A stretch of DNA of 64,000 nucleotides from Rana temporaria (lineage: Eukaryota; Chordata; Amphibia; Anura; Ranidae): positions 110,227,909-110,291,908 of the forward strand of contig NC_053495.1 of assembly GCF_905171775.1 (NCBI RefSeq). The letters are read 5' to 3'. This document shows, in pieces, positions 32,326-42,903 of the stretch. The notes under the pieces are model-generated. The model ran no database searches and had not been told where the DNA came from. It saw nothing but the letters and a program-made list of their open reading frames with translations. The translations under genes and the position numbers were made by a program. Position 1 is the first letter of the stretch. Every line of letters starts with the position of its first letter.

Positions 32326-32792
32326 TATCAGGGATCGTACTTACCGAGGCCCAGATGCTGCGGACGGCTCACCTTTGCGAACCGGCGCTGACCTCCCTCT
32401 GGAGATGGGAACAGAGAGAGGAGAGCACCAGAAGGCACCGGTACCGAGAGTGGGTAGCTAGGTTGCAATCCTGGTGAGGATGAGTAGGTGAGGAATCTGG
32501 AACCACAGGATGCTCAGGCAGCAGTCCAAGACAAGCCGGGAACAATTTTTGAAGAAACAGGCAAAGTCCGAGATACAAGCCAGGATCAGGGATCAGAGAT
32601 AGCAACAAAGTCTGAGGTTCAAGCCGGGGTCAGGGGTCAAAGAGAGCAGCAAAGTCCAATATCCAAGCCGGGGTCAAGGGTTAAAGAGGGCGTCGGCGCC
32701 GCACCACTGGACCGCGCATGCGCTGCATAGACGTGCGTGATAGCGCCGTTCTTCTGCGCATGTGCGCGAAACCGTGGGCAATAGAACTAGTG
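32326..32792 (-). repeat. Gypsy 3' LTR, lacking its promoter segment
   Basis: Matches the 5' LTR over 47247-47570 and its terminal ~90 bp, but lacks about 230 bp containing the TATA box and predicted mRNA start (about 47573-47805). It gains about 50 bp of duplicated GGTCAAAGAGAGCAGC-type sequence. It ends at the L1-C target site AGAACTAGTG (32783-32792); the last few LTR bases are at 42893-42905. Confidence 0.85.
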
Positions 32793-33915
32793 ACCCCCAG
32801 CATCAGGTAAAAGTCCAGGGCCCGACGGTTTCACCATTTTGTATTACAAAAAGTGTAGGGAGATCCTTCTACCAAAATTATGCCAATATTTTAACGGATT
32901 GGACAAAGACTTTAAACTGAGCCGGGAGGCCTCAGAGGCCATTATAACAGTTATTCCCAAGGAGGGTAAGGACAAAGGAGATTGCTCAGGATATCGACCA
33001 ATATCTCTGCTAAACACAGACGTAAAACTGTTTGCAAAGGTCTTGGCCAAGAGAGTAAAACAAGAAATGGCAAAGATGGTACATCCAGACCAGACAGGGT
33101 TCATCCAGGGAAGAGAGGGGAGGGACAATGGAGTTAGAACATTATTGATAATGCAAAAAATGAAAATGACCAAGACCCCCAGTCTACTCTTGTCGATAGA
33201 TGCGGAAAAGGCATTTGACAGAGTAGACTGGGGGTTCATATTAAGCACCCTGGTGGAAATGGGGTTTGGACAAAGGATGAGGGAGTGGATAACAACTCTC
33301 TATCAGGAACCGAGGGCAAAAATAAAAATAAATGGTAGCCTATCCCAAGAACTGACAATGAAAAACGGAACTAGGCAGGGATGTCCCTTGTCCCCACTCC
33401 TGTTTGTGCTTTCTTTGGAGCCTCTATTGGCCGGGATACGCAAGTGTTCCGACATAAGAAGAGTCAAAATAGGAGAGGACGAACACAAACTCTCTGCATT
33501 TGCAGATGACGTCCTCTTCTATCTGTCGGACCCTAGAACCTCAATTCCTAAATTATTAGAACTATGCACACGATATGGAGAAATATCAAACTTTAAAATC
33601 AACGTGGCCAAAACCGAGATCTTAAGTATCAATGTTAACGGACGAGAGGAAAGAGAGTTAAAACTGAAATACCGCTTCTCCTGGGTAACAGCACTCAAGT
33701 ACCTTGGTATTTTCCTAGTAAAATCAATTAAAAAAATGTATGTTAAAAACTTTATTCCATTGCTAAATGAAATTAGGGAAGAAATGGGGAGGATAAAAAA
33801 CAGACCAATGGTGGGGCGTGGCCTGGACGGGATCCGAGATGGCTGCTTAGAGAAGGAGCTCCGCACACAGGGGACGAAAAGAAGCACATTTCCAGGATCC
33901 ATCCGACCCTAAAAC

Positions 33916-35046
33916 ATGGGTAAATCCACAAGGAGCTCCTCAACACCCCGCACACTGAAAGAGACCGGGACCCAGCTAAGTAACAACATCCCAGAGATGT
34001 TCCGGACCCGGCCGTCAGGGACACACGTGGAGACACACGCTACACAGGCCGCATCCCCGGCCTCGAGTAGCAACACGGCCGAATCGCCGTTCGCCGACGG
34101 CGGAACTATGGTGTCCAACCCCAGCCTGCTAGACCTCCAGAGGGACCTGCAGAAGGTGGCGCTGGACATCAAGCACACCCTCACAGCGGCTATATCCGAT
34201 CTGAAATCGGACATCCACACGATGAATCACCGCATCACGGCAGTGGAGGAATCCTCTCAGATGCAGGCAGCAGCGGTCAGGCAAGTACAGAGGGCCTATG
34301 ACCTACAACTCCCACACATGTTTGAACTCCACAGGCAAGTGGAGGAATTAGACAACCGTGGCCGCAGACACAACATTAGGGTGAGGGGGCTACCCGAGGG
34401 GGTAGACCAAGCTACCATGCCACAGACAGTTTGCGCCATTTTCAATGACCTGCTTGGGCACCCAGCTGAAACCCCCATCGAAATGGAACGAATCCATCGG
34501 GCCCTGAGACCTCCTCCCCGTGACTCTGAACCCCCAAGAGACATTGTCTGCTGCATTGTCAATTTTCCCCTTAAGGAAGAAATACTGCGGAAGGCGAGAG
34601 ACAGAGGCCGCATTTTGTTTAATGGAGCAGACATTAAACTATTTCAAGATCTCTCCCAAATAACATTACAAAACAGACGGACACTGCGCCCCCTGCTGGA
34701 CACGTTGCGGGCTCGCAACATCCAGTATAGGTGGAAGTTCCCCTTCTGCCTCTCGGCCTCCTCCAGAGGTCACACAGCTCTCCTCCGTACCCCAGAAGAC
34801 CTGCCCACGTTCTGCGAGCAGCTGGATATTCCACCTATTGACCTGCCGGACTGGTACGCTTTCTACTTCCCTGCTGAGCCGTGGAAACCGGTATCCCACA
34901 CTTCGTCCCCGAAATCGCAAAGGCAACGTTCCAGACGTCGCAGACTGGACCCCACAGCACCTAATGACCGCCATTCCCACCGTGATCCTCCTCCACGTGA
35001 CCTTGAACCAGCCGTCACCCCGCGTAGGGGCCACCAAGATGCTTAA
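33916..35046 (+). CDS. L1-D ORF1p, intact 376 aa
   Basis: RNA-binding nucleic-acid chaperone of an L1-clade LINE. Residues 1-70 are disordered and basic/Ser-rich. About 75-145 form a coiled coil (LDLQRDLQKVALDIKHTL, HRITAVEESSQMQAAAV). The hallmark DNRGRRHNIRVRGLPEG follows at about 147-163, then the RRM domain (RIHRALRPPPRD, DIVCCIVNFPLKEEILRKA) and the C-terminal domain (KLFQDLSQITLQNRRTLRP, IQYRWKFPFCLSASS). The C-tail (about 325-376) is Arg/Ser/Pro-rich (SQRQRSRRRRLD). The start at 33916 follows the short 5' UTR and is the first ATG with this register. The length is normal for vertebrate L1 ORF1. Confidence 0.93.
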   Translation: MGKSTRSSSTPRTLKETGTQLSNNIPEMFRTRPSGTHVETHATQAASPASSSNTAESPFADGGTMVSNPSLLDLQRDLQKVALDIKHTLTAAISDLKSDIHTMNHRITAVEESSQMQAAAVRQVQRAYDLQLPHMFELHRQVEELDNRGRRHNIRVRGLPEGVDQATMPQTVCAIFNDLLGHPAETPIEMERIHRALRPPPRDSEPPRDIVCCIVNFPLKEEILRKARDRGRILFNGADIKLFQDLSQITLQNRRTLRPLLDTLRARNIQYRWKFPFCLSASSRGHTALLRTPEDLPTFCEQLDIPPIDLPDWYAFYFPAEPWKPVSHTSSPKSQRQRSRRRRLDPTAPNDRHSHRDPPPRDLEPAVTPRRGHQDA

Positions 35047-36779
35047 ATCCTGAAGACCTCACCCATCCACTCAACAATGACGAGAGGGAACCCCCGTTAT
35101 GTTTTTGCTCAGGTTCTTTTTCCTTTTTCTTGTTGCTCCCTCTCGTTCTTTTTTCAGCTTGAAGGTTTGCCTGTCCTTATCTCCACCCGTATTGCACAGT
35201 CGGGCCCTAGACGACTGACATCACCCGGGAACCCGAAAGGCCGTAGCCGACGCGATACAGTGAGCTTCCGATATCCTCCCGCGACTCCAGATGGACAAAC
35301 CCCTGGATCTCCCCGACTCAGGTACTGTTTCATCAGATTGTTTGCACGTACACAGTCGCAATAGCCCCCCGTGAACCAAGTTGAATCACTATTTGTAGAT
35401 TCTAAAGCTCAGGTATTGATGTGATCATTACACATATATGGCTGCTATGACCTCCTACGAACCCCAGCGAGTCCATTTCCTTGAAGCGCTCCAGCTTAGA
35501 CACTGTTTGACTCTGCCATTAGCCCATATGCACATCTATAACTGCAGTATCCCCCTGCAAATCTCATCGGACAACTTCTGATACCACTTCAGCCCAGATT
35601 CTGCTGTGTTTTATTCGTTAGAGCGTGTGTGCACTTAAGACTACTAGATATTTCGCTCTGCTATGTCCCCTTGCACCCCTGAGGGCCTAAGGGAAATCCT
35701 ACACGCCTCTTACACTTTCACTATGGGCTACACTCATACTTATACTCACTGCAAAAACTGTTAGTTGGGATTGCAAATGTTGCTATACATGTGTGGGTTG
35801 AGCTTATATCAAGCGGGAAGCTGTGACTACCTTCTCGGAGGAGGTTCCTGGCAGCTACATCTGGGTCTGGAGGGGGATGACCTATCCAGGTAAAGATGCG
35901 GATCGCCTAGTTTTCTCAGAATGGGGAAATTGTATTGTGTTTTTCAACCCTGATGAAACATGTACTGGTCTTCTTTAATCGTTTGTTTTAACTGTTTATC
36001 TGCTTAAAGACTGACTGTTTTATACTTAATGTGTTTATAGGATTGGGTAGGTCTAACCCCTTTCGGGTGTGCTGGAAGCTTCCTGGCGGTACTCAAAACC
36101 GCCAGATGCTGTCACTACCCCTCACATGTTATCTAGGATTTTGCCTACTTGATAGACTTTGGCCCTTGATTCTGCCTACCTTGCACTTGGTGTGCGGTTA
36201 AGCCGCAAATTGACTGCGGAGCTGAGCAGACCCAACGGACTACTGATAAGCTTTACTCTGGAACGTTAATGTCCCTCTTTAGTGGTGATACGTCTCTATC
36301 CACACCCTGGAAACACCTGTTCTCCACCCTTCGTCCTCTGTAGTGCGACATTCCGTATTCCGCCCACGGTTTTCTATCCCCCCCACAGCTTCCCTACTGG
36401 ATTGAAGCTGACATTCCGGACTCCCTCCCTACCCCCCTAAGGTGGGTGGGTATTTCCCTAGCCACCTCCGGTAATTTCTCACACCTGGGACTGATACACC
36501 CTGCGTAGGTGTGACTTTTAATTCTATTATCCCCCTCCCCCGGGTCTGCCCAACTAGACAGACCCCCTCTCCCCTCTCCCCCCCCCCCCCCTAATTTTTT
36601 CTTTTCTTTTTTTTTTTTTCTCTTCCTTTTTCCTTTTTTTTTCTCTCTCTCTCCTCTCTCTCTCTCCCCCCTTCTTTCCCATTTCTTTCTTTCCTTACAT
36701 CTCCTCCCTCCCTCTCCCTGGGTCCAGCGAGTGACGCAAATCCCTCGCATACACTCTCTACTCCCAGCCAGCTGTTACG
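35047..36779 (+). other. L1-D inter-ORF region with polypyrimidine tract
   Basis: 1.7 kb non-coding spacer, unusually long for L1. From about 36520 to 36720 the plus strand is almost pure C/T, with runs of C and T. The minus-strand frames there (Lys/Glu/Arg-rich) are artefacts of that composition. How ORF2 is translated after so long a gap is not evident from the sequence. Confidence 0.75.
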
Positions 36780-39700
36780 ATGCAGAAGACACAGATCCCT
36801 ACCCAACAATTGTCGCTGAAATGCCTCTCGTTAAATGTCAAAGGCCTCAACCTCCCAGAAAAAAGGTCGCAGGTCTTAGCTGCTCTGACCAAACACAAAG
36901 CTCACTTCCTACTCTTACAGGAAACACACTTCCGTTCAGATGCCATCCCTAAACTAGGCAACCATGTATACAAATGTGCATTGCATTCCACAAACCCAGA
37001 CTCCAAAACAAAAGGGGTCTCAATCCTCATCTCCAAACACGCTGATTTCCAAATTTTAGACACAATGATAGACCCCGAAGGTAGATACATATTTGTTAAA
37101 GGTAGATACGCCTCCAAACCTGTTACGCTAGCAAATGTATATTGTCCAAACGAACACCAAACTTCCTTTTTCAGGAAAGTGTCCGATCTTCTCTTCACAT
37201 TTCGCGAAGGGATCGTGCTGCTAGGAGGGGACTTTAATGTCCCCCTCAACCCAACTGTAGATACATCCACCGGTACGACGGCTCTCTCTTACAGAGCCCT
37301 CCGCCAAATCAAAATCCAGCTACAGAACCTGACGCTCCATGACACATGGCGCACCATGTTCCCCACTGGAAAAGACTATACCTTTTTTTCCCCCCCGCAT
37401 AACAAATACTCAAGAATCGACTATTTCTTTCTTTCTCAAACAGACCTTTCACTTCTCACGAAGGCCACCATAGAACCAATGTTTCTATCAGACCACCACC
37501 CCATTACAGTGACACTCGTCTTTCCAGAATCCAACAAAACGACTAAGACCTGGAGACTGAACCCCTCCTTACTAAAAGACCCCGAAAACCTTAGACAGAT
37601 AAGCGCACGAATCCAACGATACTTTGGAGAGAACGCCACCCCTGACGTGACACCCATCACACTATGGGAAGCCCACAAGTGCGTTATTAGAGGGACTTTG
37701 ATTGCCCTGTCAACAGCGCATAAAAAACGACACCAAGAAAGGATTAAGACACTCATTGCCACGATTAACCGCCTTGAAGCTGCCCATAAGCAGTCGGCCT
37801 TGCAAGCCACACTACAAGACCTCCTGCTTGCGCGCTCCACCCTGCTAGACGAATTAGGCAAACGTACGAGGCGACAATACGTCCTTGGCCAGAAAATCTT
37901 CTACGAGCACGGGAACAAGAGCGGGAGATTATTGGCGCGCACGATACAGGCTTCCAAAACTTCTTCGGTAATCCATCATATCCGGGACAAAAATGGCAAT
38001 GTGTTCTCTAAAAATGAGGACATAACCAAGCAATTCGAGAAATTTTACTCAAAACTCTATAATTTGACGCCAGAAGGGGGGAAACCAGCCGACGCGCTCA
38101 CACGTTCGGTCCAAATAAAAGAATTCCTTGCTCGATATTCCCCCAAGTCCATTCCCTCGGAAAAGGCGGAGGCCATGGAGAGTCCTCTCTCCATGGAAGA
38201 ACTTAAATTGGCAATTAAACAAATGAAAGTGGGAAAAAGCCCGGGCCCTGATGGCCTCCCCTTAGTTTATTACAAATGCTTCCAAGACGACCTTACCCCT
38301 CAAATGCTGCGGACATTTAACTCATTCGCAAACCCCCAAGTGTCATTAGGAAGAATGTTAGAAGCCCATATAGCTGTTATCCCGAAAGATGGTAAAGACC
38401 CTTCACTAGTTTCGAACTACAGGCCAATATCCTTGCTTAATGTAGATATTAAACTCTACTCAAAAATCCTAGCAAACAGGCTGATATCACTGATTCCGGG
38501 CCTTGTTCTACCCGATCAAGTAGGCTTTGTCCCTGGCAGGGAAGCCAGAGACAACACCATCCGTACACTAAATCTACACCACTGGCTCACCTCATCAGGC
38601 ACTAAGGGGTTCCTACTCTCCCTCGACGCTGAGAAGGCGTTCGACAGGGTGGCCTGGGATTACATGCGGGAGGTTTTGAGGAACATAGGACTCCTTCCTC
38701 GCATGTTCGCGCATATTGATGCTCTATACTCTAATCCCTCAGCCAAAGTTAAGGCTAATGGCCTCCTGTCGGACGCCTTCTCTATTAGCAACGGCACGCG
38801 TCAGGGCTGTCCGCTGTCCCCCTTGATCTTTGTCCTAACATTAGAACCCCTATTGAACAGAATACGTGACAATACTGACATCAAGGGCATCCCTTTTGAC
38901 AGCAGAGAATTCAAAATCGCAGCCTTTGCCGACGACATACTATTATCCTTACAAGCCCCCCGAATCTCTTTACCTAACCTATTAAAGGACATTAATTACT
39001 TTGGGACATTGTCCAACCTTAAAATAAATTACACGAAATCTCATGCACTCAATGTGACACTGTCCCCCCAAGACGTCTCTCACTGTCAGGACTCCTTCCC
39101 TTTTCAGTGGAAAACTGAGGCCATTACCTACCTAGGAATCCAAATCACCAGAAAGTTATCAGATCTATATAACGAAAACTTCCTTTCCTCCCTCACTAAA
39201 ATTCAATCAGACTTGAAAGAATGGGCCGCACTAAACATATCTTGGTTCGGACGTTCAGCGCTCGTGAAAATGGTTGTCTTACCTCGCCTTTTATACATAA
39301 TGCAAACTATCCCAATCCACCTACCCCCCTCCTTTTTCGCGACATACAAAAAGGCCTGCACAGCCTTCATATGGAAGAATTCAACCCCACGCATTAAATT
39401 CTCGCGCCTAACCTGTGCAAAGACGTCGGGCGGAATTGGGCTCCCTGACCTGAACAAGTATTACCTAGCTTGCCATCTAACCAGAGTAGTCGACTGGAAA
39501 ACTCACAAAAAAAGCAAACCCTGGGTGATGTTAGAAAACTCCTTTTCACAGTTCTTGACACATACTCTACCTTGGGTGACGCCCAGATACTGGCCCCCAT
39601 CTATCAGGCAGCACCCTCTCATTCTCCCCTCTCTCCTAGCCTTCAGGAAAGCGATGTCTCTCTTCAACCTATCCTCACAACCAGGTCCGCTGACTCCCGT

Positions 39701-40628
39701 GAGAGAGAACCCTGAGTTCCCACCGGGAGAGTCCAAAACATTCCTGCAAAGGGAATGGCCACACGAGGAGGTTCTGGCTTGTCATTTCTTTCATAAAGGC
39801 CGTCGGCGTTCCTACGACGAGTTGAACTCCGATTCTCGTACGGGTGCCTTTCCCTTCTGGTCATACAGACAACTGTCACACTTCCTTACTTCCACAAACG
39901 CGAACGACCCCTGGAATAGAAGTCTTACGCCATTCGAAACACTATGTACACGCTCTACGCCCCAGAGACATCTAATCTCATGTATTTATGCTCTTCTGCA
40001 AGCTGACAAGGACCCCTCCCTGACACAGTCGCTACATACTTCCTGGGAGGCAGATTTACAACTGACTCTCACGGATGATGACTGGGAATCCATCTATACA
40101 TCTGCTCACAAAGGCTCGATGAATGTAGCTATCCAGGAAAATGGATATAAAATCATCACAAAATGGTATAGGACCCCAACTCGCTTACACAAGTTCTCAC
40201 CCTCAGTTCCGAACACGTGTTGGAGGTGTCAAAATGCAATAGGCTCCATGATCCACATCTGGTGGGAATGCCCTCTGCTCCAACCATTTTGGAGAGAAGT
40301 TCACTCCATAATCTCCTCGGTCACCACCTATACCTTAGACTACACCCCAGCTCAATACCTTTTACACCACACATCCCTCTCCCGACACGCCTACCAGAAA
40401 TCATTGGCCATGCACATGGTCAATGCGGCCAGACTCTGCATCCCCACCCACTGGCGCTCATCGGATGTCCCAACCATCAGAGAGTGGCTGGCCAGGGTGT
40501 CCAAAATTGAGGAGATGGAGGAATTAATTTATATTGCCCAGGATCGTATTCAGAAGTTTACAACGACGTGGGCATGTTGGTCACACTTCAGGAACTCAGA
40601 TTTGTACAAGTCCCTCTTCCCTTGCTAG
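36780..40628 (+). CDS. L1-D ORF2p (AP endonuclease-RT), intact 1,282 aa
   Basis: Catalytic protein of the LINE; it nicks target DNA and reverse transcribes the element RNA in place. The AP endonuclease domain (about 15-240) shows CLSLNVKGLNLPE, LLQETHF (catalytic Glu), VLLGGDFNVPLN, SRIDYFFLS and LSDHHPITV (catalytic Asp-His). The RT (about 480-780) shows KSPGPDGLPLVYYK, NYRPISLLNVDIK, LLSLDAEKAFDRV (motif A), NGTRQGCPLSPLIF (motif B) and FADD at 716-719 (motif C). The C-terminal region holds a CWRCQNAIGSMIHIWWECP zinc-like motif near 1,145. Length, motif order and every catalytic residue are as expected, so this copy looks competent. Confidence 0.95.
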   Translation: MQKTQIPTQQLSLKCLSLNVKGLNLPEKRSQVLAALTKHKAHFLLLQETHFRSDAIPKLGNHVYKCALHSTNPDSKTKGVSILISKHADFQILDTMIDPEGRYIFVKGRYASKPVTLANVYCPNEHQTSFFRKVSDLLFTFREGIVLLGGDFNVPLNPTVDTSTGTTALSYRALRQIKIQLQNLTLHDTWRTMFPTGKDYTFFSPPHNKYSRIDYFFLSQTDLSLLTKATIEPMFLSDHHPITVTLVFPESNKTTKTWRLNPSLLKDPENLRQISARIQRYFGENATPDVTPITLWEAHKCVIRGTLIALSTAHKKRHQERIKTLIATINRLEAAHKQSALQATLQDLLLARSTLLDELGKRTRRQYVLGQKIFYEHGNKSGRLLARTIQASKTSSVIHHIRDKNGNVFSKNEDITKQFEKFYSKLYNLTPEGGKPADALTRSVQIKEFLARYSPKSIPSEKAEAMESPLSMEELKLAIKQMKVGKSPGPDGLPLVYYKCFQDDLTPQMLRTFNSFANPQVSLGRMLEAHIAVIPKDGKDPSLVSNYRPISLLNVDIKLYSKILANRLISLIPGLVLPDQVGFVPGREARDNTIRTLNLHHWLTSSGTKGFLLSLDAEKAFDRVAWDYMREVLRNIGLLPRMFAHIDALYSNPSAKVKANGLLSDAFSISNGTRQGCPLSPLIFVLTLEPLLNRIRDNTDIKGIPFDSREFKIAAFADDILLSLQAPRISLPNLLKDINYFGTLSNLKINYTKSHALNVTLSPQDVSHCQDSFPFQWKTEAITYLGIQITRKLSDLYNENFLSSLTKIQSDLKEWAALNISWFGRSALVKMVVLPRLLYIMQTIPIHLPPSFFATYKKACTAFIWKNSTPRIKFSRLTCAKTSGGIGLPDLNKYYLACHLTRVVDWKTHKKSKPWVMLENSFSQFLTHTLPWVTPRYWPPSIRQHPLILPSLLAFRKAMSLFNLSSQPGPLTPVRENPEFPPGESKTFLQREWPHEEVLACHFFHKGRRRSYDELNSDSRTGAFPFWSYRQLSHFLTSTNANDPWNRSLTPFETLCTRSTPQRHLISCIYALLQADKDPSLTQSLHTSWEADLQLTLTDDDWESIYTSAHKGSMNVAIQENGYKIITKWYRTPTRLHKFSPSVPNTCWRCQNAIGSMIHIWWECPLLQPFWREVHSIISSVTTYTLDYTPAQYLLHHTSLSRHAYQKSLAMHMVNAARLCIPTHWRSSDVPTIREWLARVSKIEEMEELIYIAQDRIQKFTTTWACWSHFRNSDLYKSLFPC

Positions 40629-41099
40629 CAAGAAACTACTTGTCAGAAGGATTCTCACGACCTGGACCCACCCCACTTCCCCCCCCCCTCCCCTCTTTTC
40701 TTTTTTTTTTGTGTTCTTTCTTTTCTTTCCCCTCTATTCCCCTTTCTTTTTCCTCTTCTTTTCTCTCTCCGTCCCCCTCTTCAACTGGGGCCCTTGGCCC
40801 CTCCGGCGATATAACCGACCAACACCTCCCCCAGGCCCCCTGACTGAACCACAAGTGTCGGTTATCAATGATTTGTCCATAGGCTTATGGCATTTAATTG
40901 GTGTTATTATGTTAAATACTACATGGCGCTACCTTACGTACTCACTGATGCCGTGATCAGCTGTGTTACCTTGCTTATGTCACGCCATAATTGTACTACC
41001 AGAAGTATTGTCATACTTTGTTTGTACTTGTGCATTTTTATACGCATATATGTATGACTATCTTTTCCTTAATAAAAATCTTTTTTGTGGAAAAAAAAA
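40629..41099 (+). other. L1-D 3' UTR and poly(A)
   Basis: Begins with a C/T-rich block (40670-40790), then ordinary sequence to AATAAA at about 41071 and TTTTTTGTGG before the terminal A-run. The last six A of the run belong to the target duplication. Confidence 0.85.
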
Positions 41100-42687
41100 A
41101 AAAAACAGACCAATATCCTGGATAGGACGAATACATTTTTGTAAAATGGTAATTTTACCAAAGATTACCTATAAGTTCCAGATGATACCCATAAGTTTGC
41201 CTGGAATACTCTTCACAGCTCTTAAAAAACAGATTATGAACTTCATATGGAGAAACAAGAAACACAGAATAGCCTTCCAGACCCTAAGACAACCCAAAAT
41301 TAAGGGGGGACTAGCAGTACCAGACATTAAAACATACTACGAGGCGGTGGTACTGTCAAGGGTGGTGGAGTGGGCTAGGGCCAGCAAGGAAAAGAGGTGG
41401 GTGAACATTGAAAATGAAATGTCAAAGGCATGCCTGGACAAGATTATATGGAACCCACCCCAATATAGGACACTTGATAAGAATACACATGAGATAACTA
41501 AAAATGCACTAAAAATTTGGGACACTATGTATAAAAAAATAGAAAAGGAATTAAATTCACCACTATTGGCACTAAAAAACAATGATTATTTTGCACCGGG
41601 CAAATCACAGATTGGAGGAAATTGGATAAAAAAAGACACGACCCAATTAAGGGACGTAATAAAAGACGGGCACATTGGAACACTGCAAGAATTAAGGGAA
41701 AAAAATTGTTTTTTGAAAATTGACGAGTGGAGATACCACCAGCTAGCCCACTTTATACAAAAATTGCCGCATCCACTGAGGTCAGGGGAGCAATTATCCG
41801 ATTTGGAAAAACTATGTACATCGGAAAAGGTCAAGGGAACTATCTCAAAATTATATAAGATCTTGCTAAAAGTGGACGAGCGGATGATTCCTCCTTTCGT
41901 CAAAAAATGGGAGAGGGAACTTGGATCTAAAAGAGATAGGATCACAATAGAAAAAATGCTGACACTGGCCCACTCCTCGGCAGTAGATAGCCGTACAGCC
42001 GAGATGAGCTATAAATGTCTGACTGGATGGTACATGACCCCGGACAAACTATCCAAATTCGATGACGGTCAAACGGGAGAGTGTTGGAGGGGATGTGGGT
42101 CCCCTGGAACCATGGCTCATCTGTGGTGGAAATGTCCTAAAGTTGAGGAATTCTGGAAAAAAATTCTGGGGTGCATAGAAGAGATTACAAAAAGAAAAAT
42201 TAAGTTGGACCCCTGGGTAGTATTGTTCCACGGGGGAGAGGAAGAAATAAAAAAATACAAGAAAACCCTTGTCCCACATCTATTAAATGCTGCTAAAAGG
42301 ATAATACCGAGAAAATGGCAGGAGGAGGACTGTCCCTCAATTTGGGAATGGATAGACTCCGTGGAAGAGACCTATAGAATGGAAGAACTGAGAGAAGGGG
42401 TGGAAGGTAATAACATAGCCCAGGATAAGAAATGGGATAACTGGAGGGCCTTTAAGAGATCGTGGAGTTATGTTGAAAAACTTAGGGCTGAGACCTAAAG
42501 ACAAATTAAAAACAGATTTGAAGGCATCAGGAGGTACTTGGGATTGTTTATGGTGAGATAGAGGGAGGGGGGTGGGAGAGGGAGGGGAGGGAGGAATTGG
42601 GATAAGGCGAAGGAACTGAAAAATCTTCCCTGCTGAGATTACTAACAAAATTAAAAAGAAAAGGAAAAAGGAAAGAAAAAAGGAAGA

Positions 42688-42746
<59 letters not shown>

Positions 42747-42903
42747 TAAGAGAAAAGAAACTTAAGAAAAATAACCACACTAATGATGCGAAACCTGATT
42801 AGAGACGCTAAGGGCTGGCAAACGGAACATGAGCGTATAAACGCATACTCTATGAGGTTGAAGTCTGAAGTGAAAGGAGAAAAAAAAAAAAAAGAACTAG
42901 TGC

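Larger units (their letters stand above)
33810..41099 (+). mobile_element. L1-D: full-length L1 with both ORFs intact
   Basis: A 7.3 kb LINE with perfect 15 bp target duplications AAAAAACAGACCAAT at 33795-33809 and 41100-41114. The 5' end starts GGTGGGGCGTGGCCTGGACG, with ORF1 beginning about 107 bp in. It has ORF1 (376 aa), a long spacer, ORF2 (1,282 aa), a pyrimidine-rich 3' UTR, AATAAA at about 41071 and a terminal A-run. No stop or frameshift was found. It is the innermost of four nested elements, consistent with recent insertion. Confidence 0.93.
32803..42498 (+). pseudogene. L1-C ORF2p C-terminal two thirds, split by L1-D
   Basis: Reverse transcriptase and C-terminal domain of an L1. 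The first exon-like part (32803-33809) has KSPGPDGFTILYY, YRPISLLNTDVK, LSIDAEKAFDRV, GTRQGCPLSPLLF and the catalytic FADD (about 33499-33510). The second part (from 41100) continues with RPISWIGRIHFCKM, then the thumb and C-terminal region and a CWRGCGS...HLWWKCP zinc-like motif, and stops at 42498. Removing L1-D and one 15 bp duplication joins the two parts. No stop was noticed in either part, so the only lesions are the 5' truncation and L1-D. The endonuclease and ORF1 are absent. Confidence 0.88.
32793..42892 (+). mobile_element. L1-C: 5'-truncated LINE in the Gypsy 3' LTR
   Basis: LINE on the plus strand beginning inside the RT coding region (ORF2 GKSPGPDG motif at about 32812) and ending in an A-run at 42880-42892. 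AGAACTAGTG is duplicated at 32783-32792 and 42893-42902. It is interrupted by L1-D (33810-41099). The 3' UTR (42499-42892) includes a second, internal run of about 55 A at 42689-42743, so the transcript may have had two A-rich tails or a duplicated 3' end. Confidence 0.9.

Noticed and set aside
36394..36809. Lys/Glu/Arg-rich minus-strand frames
   Set aside because: Antisense of the L1-D polypyrimidine spacer; pure composition effect.
42337..42780. Poly-Phe minus-strand frame
   Set aside because: Read through the A-runs of L1-C; not coding.
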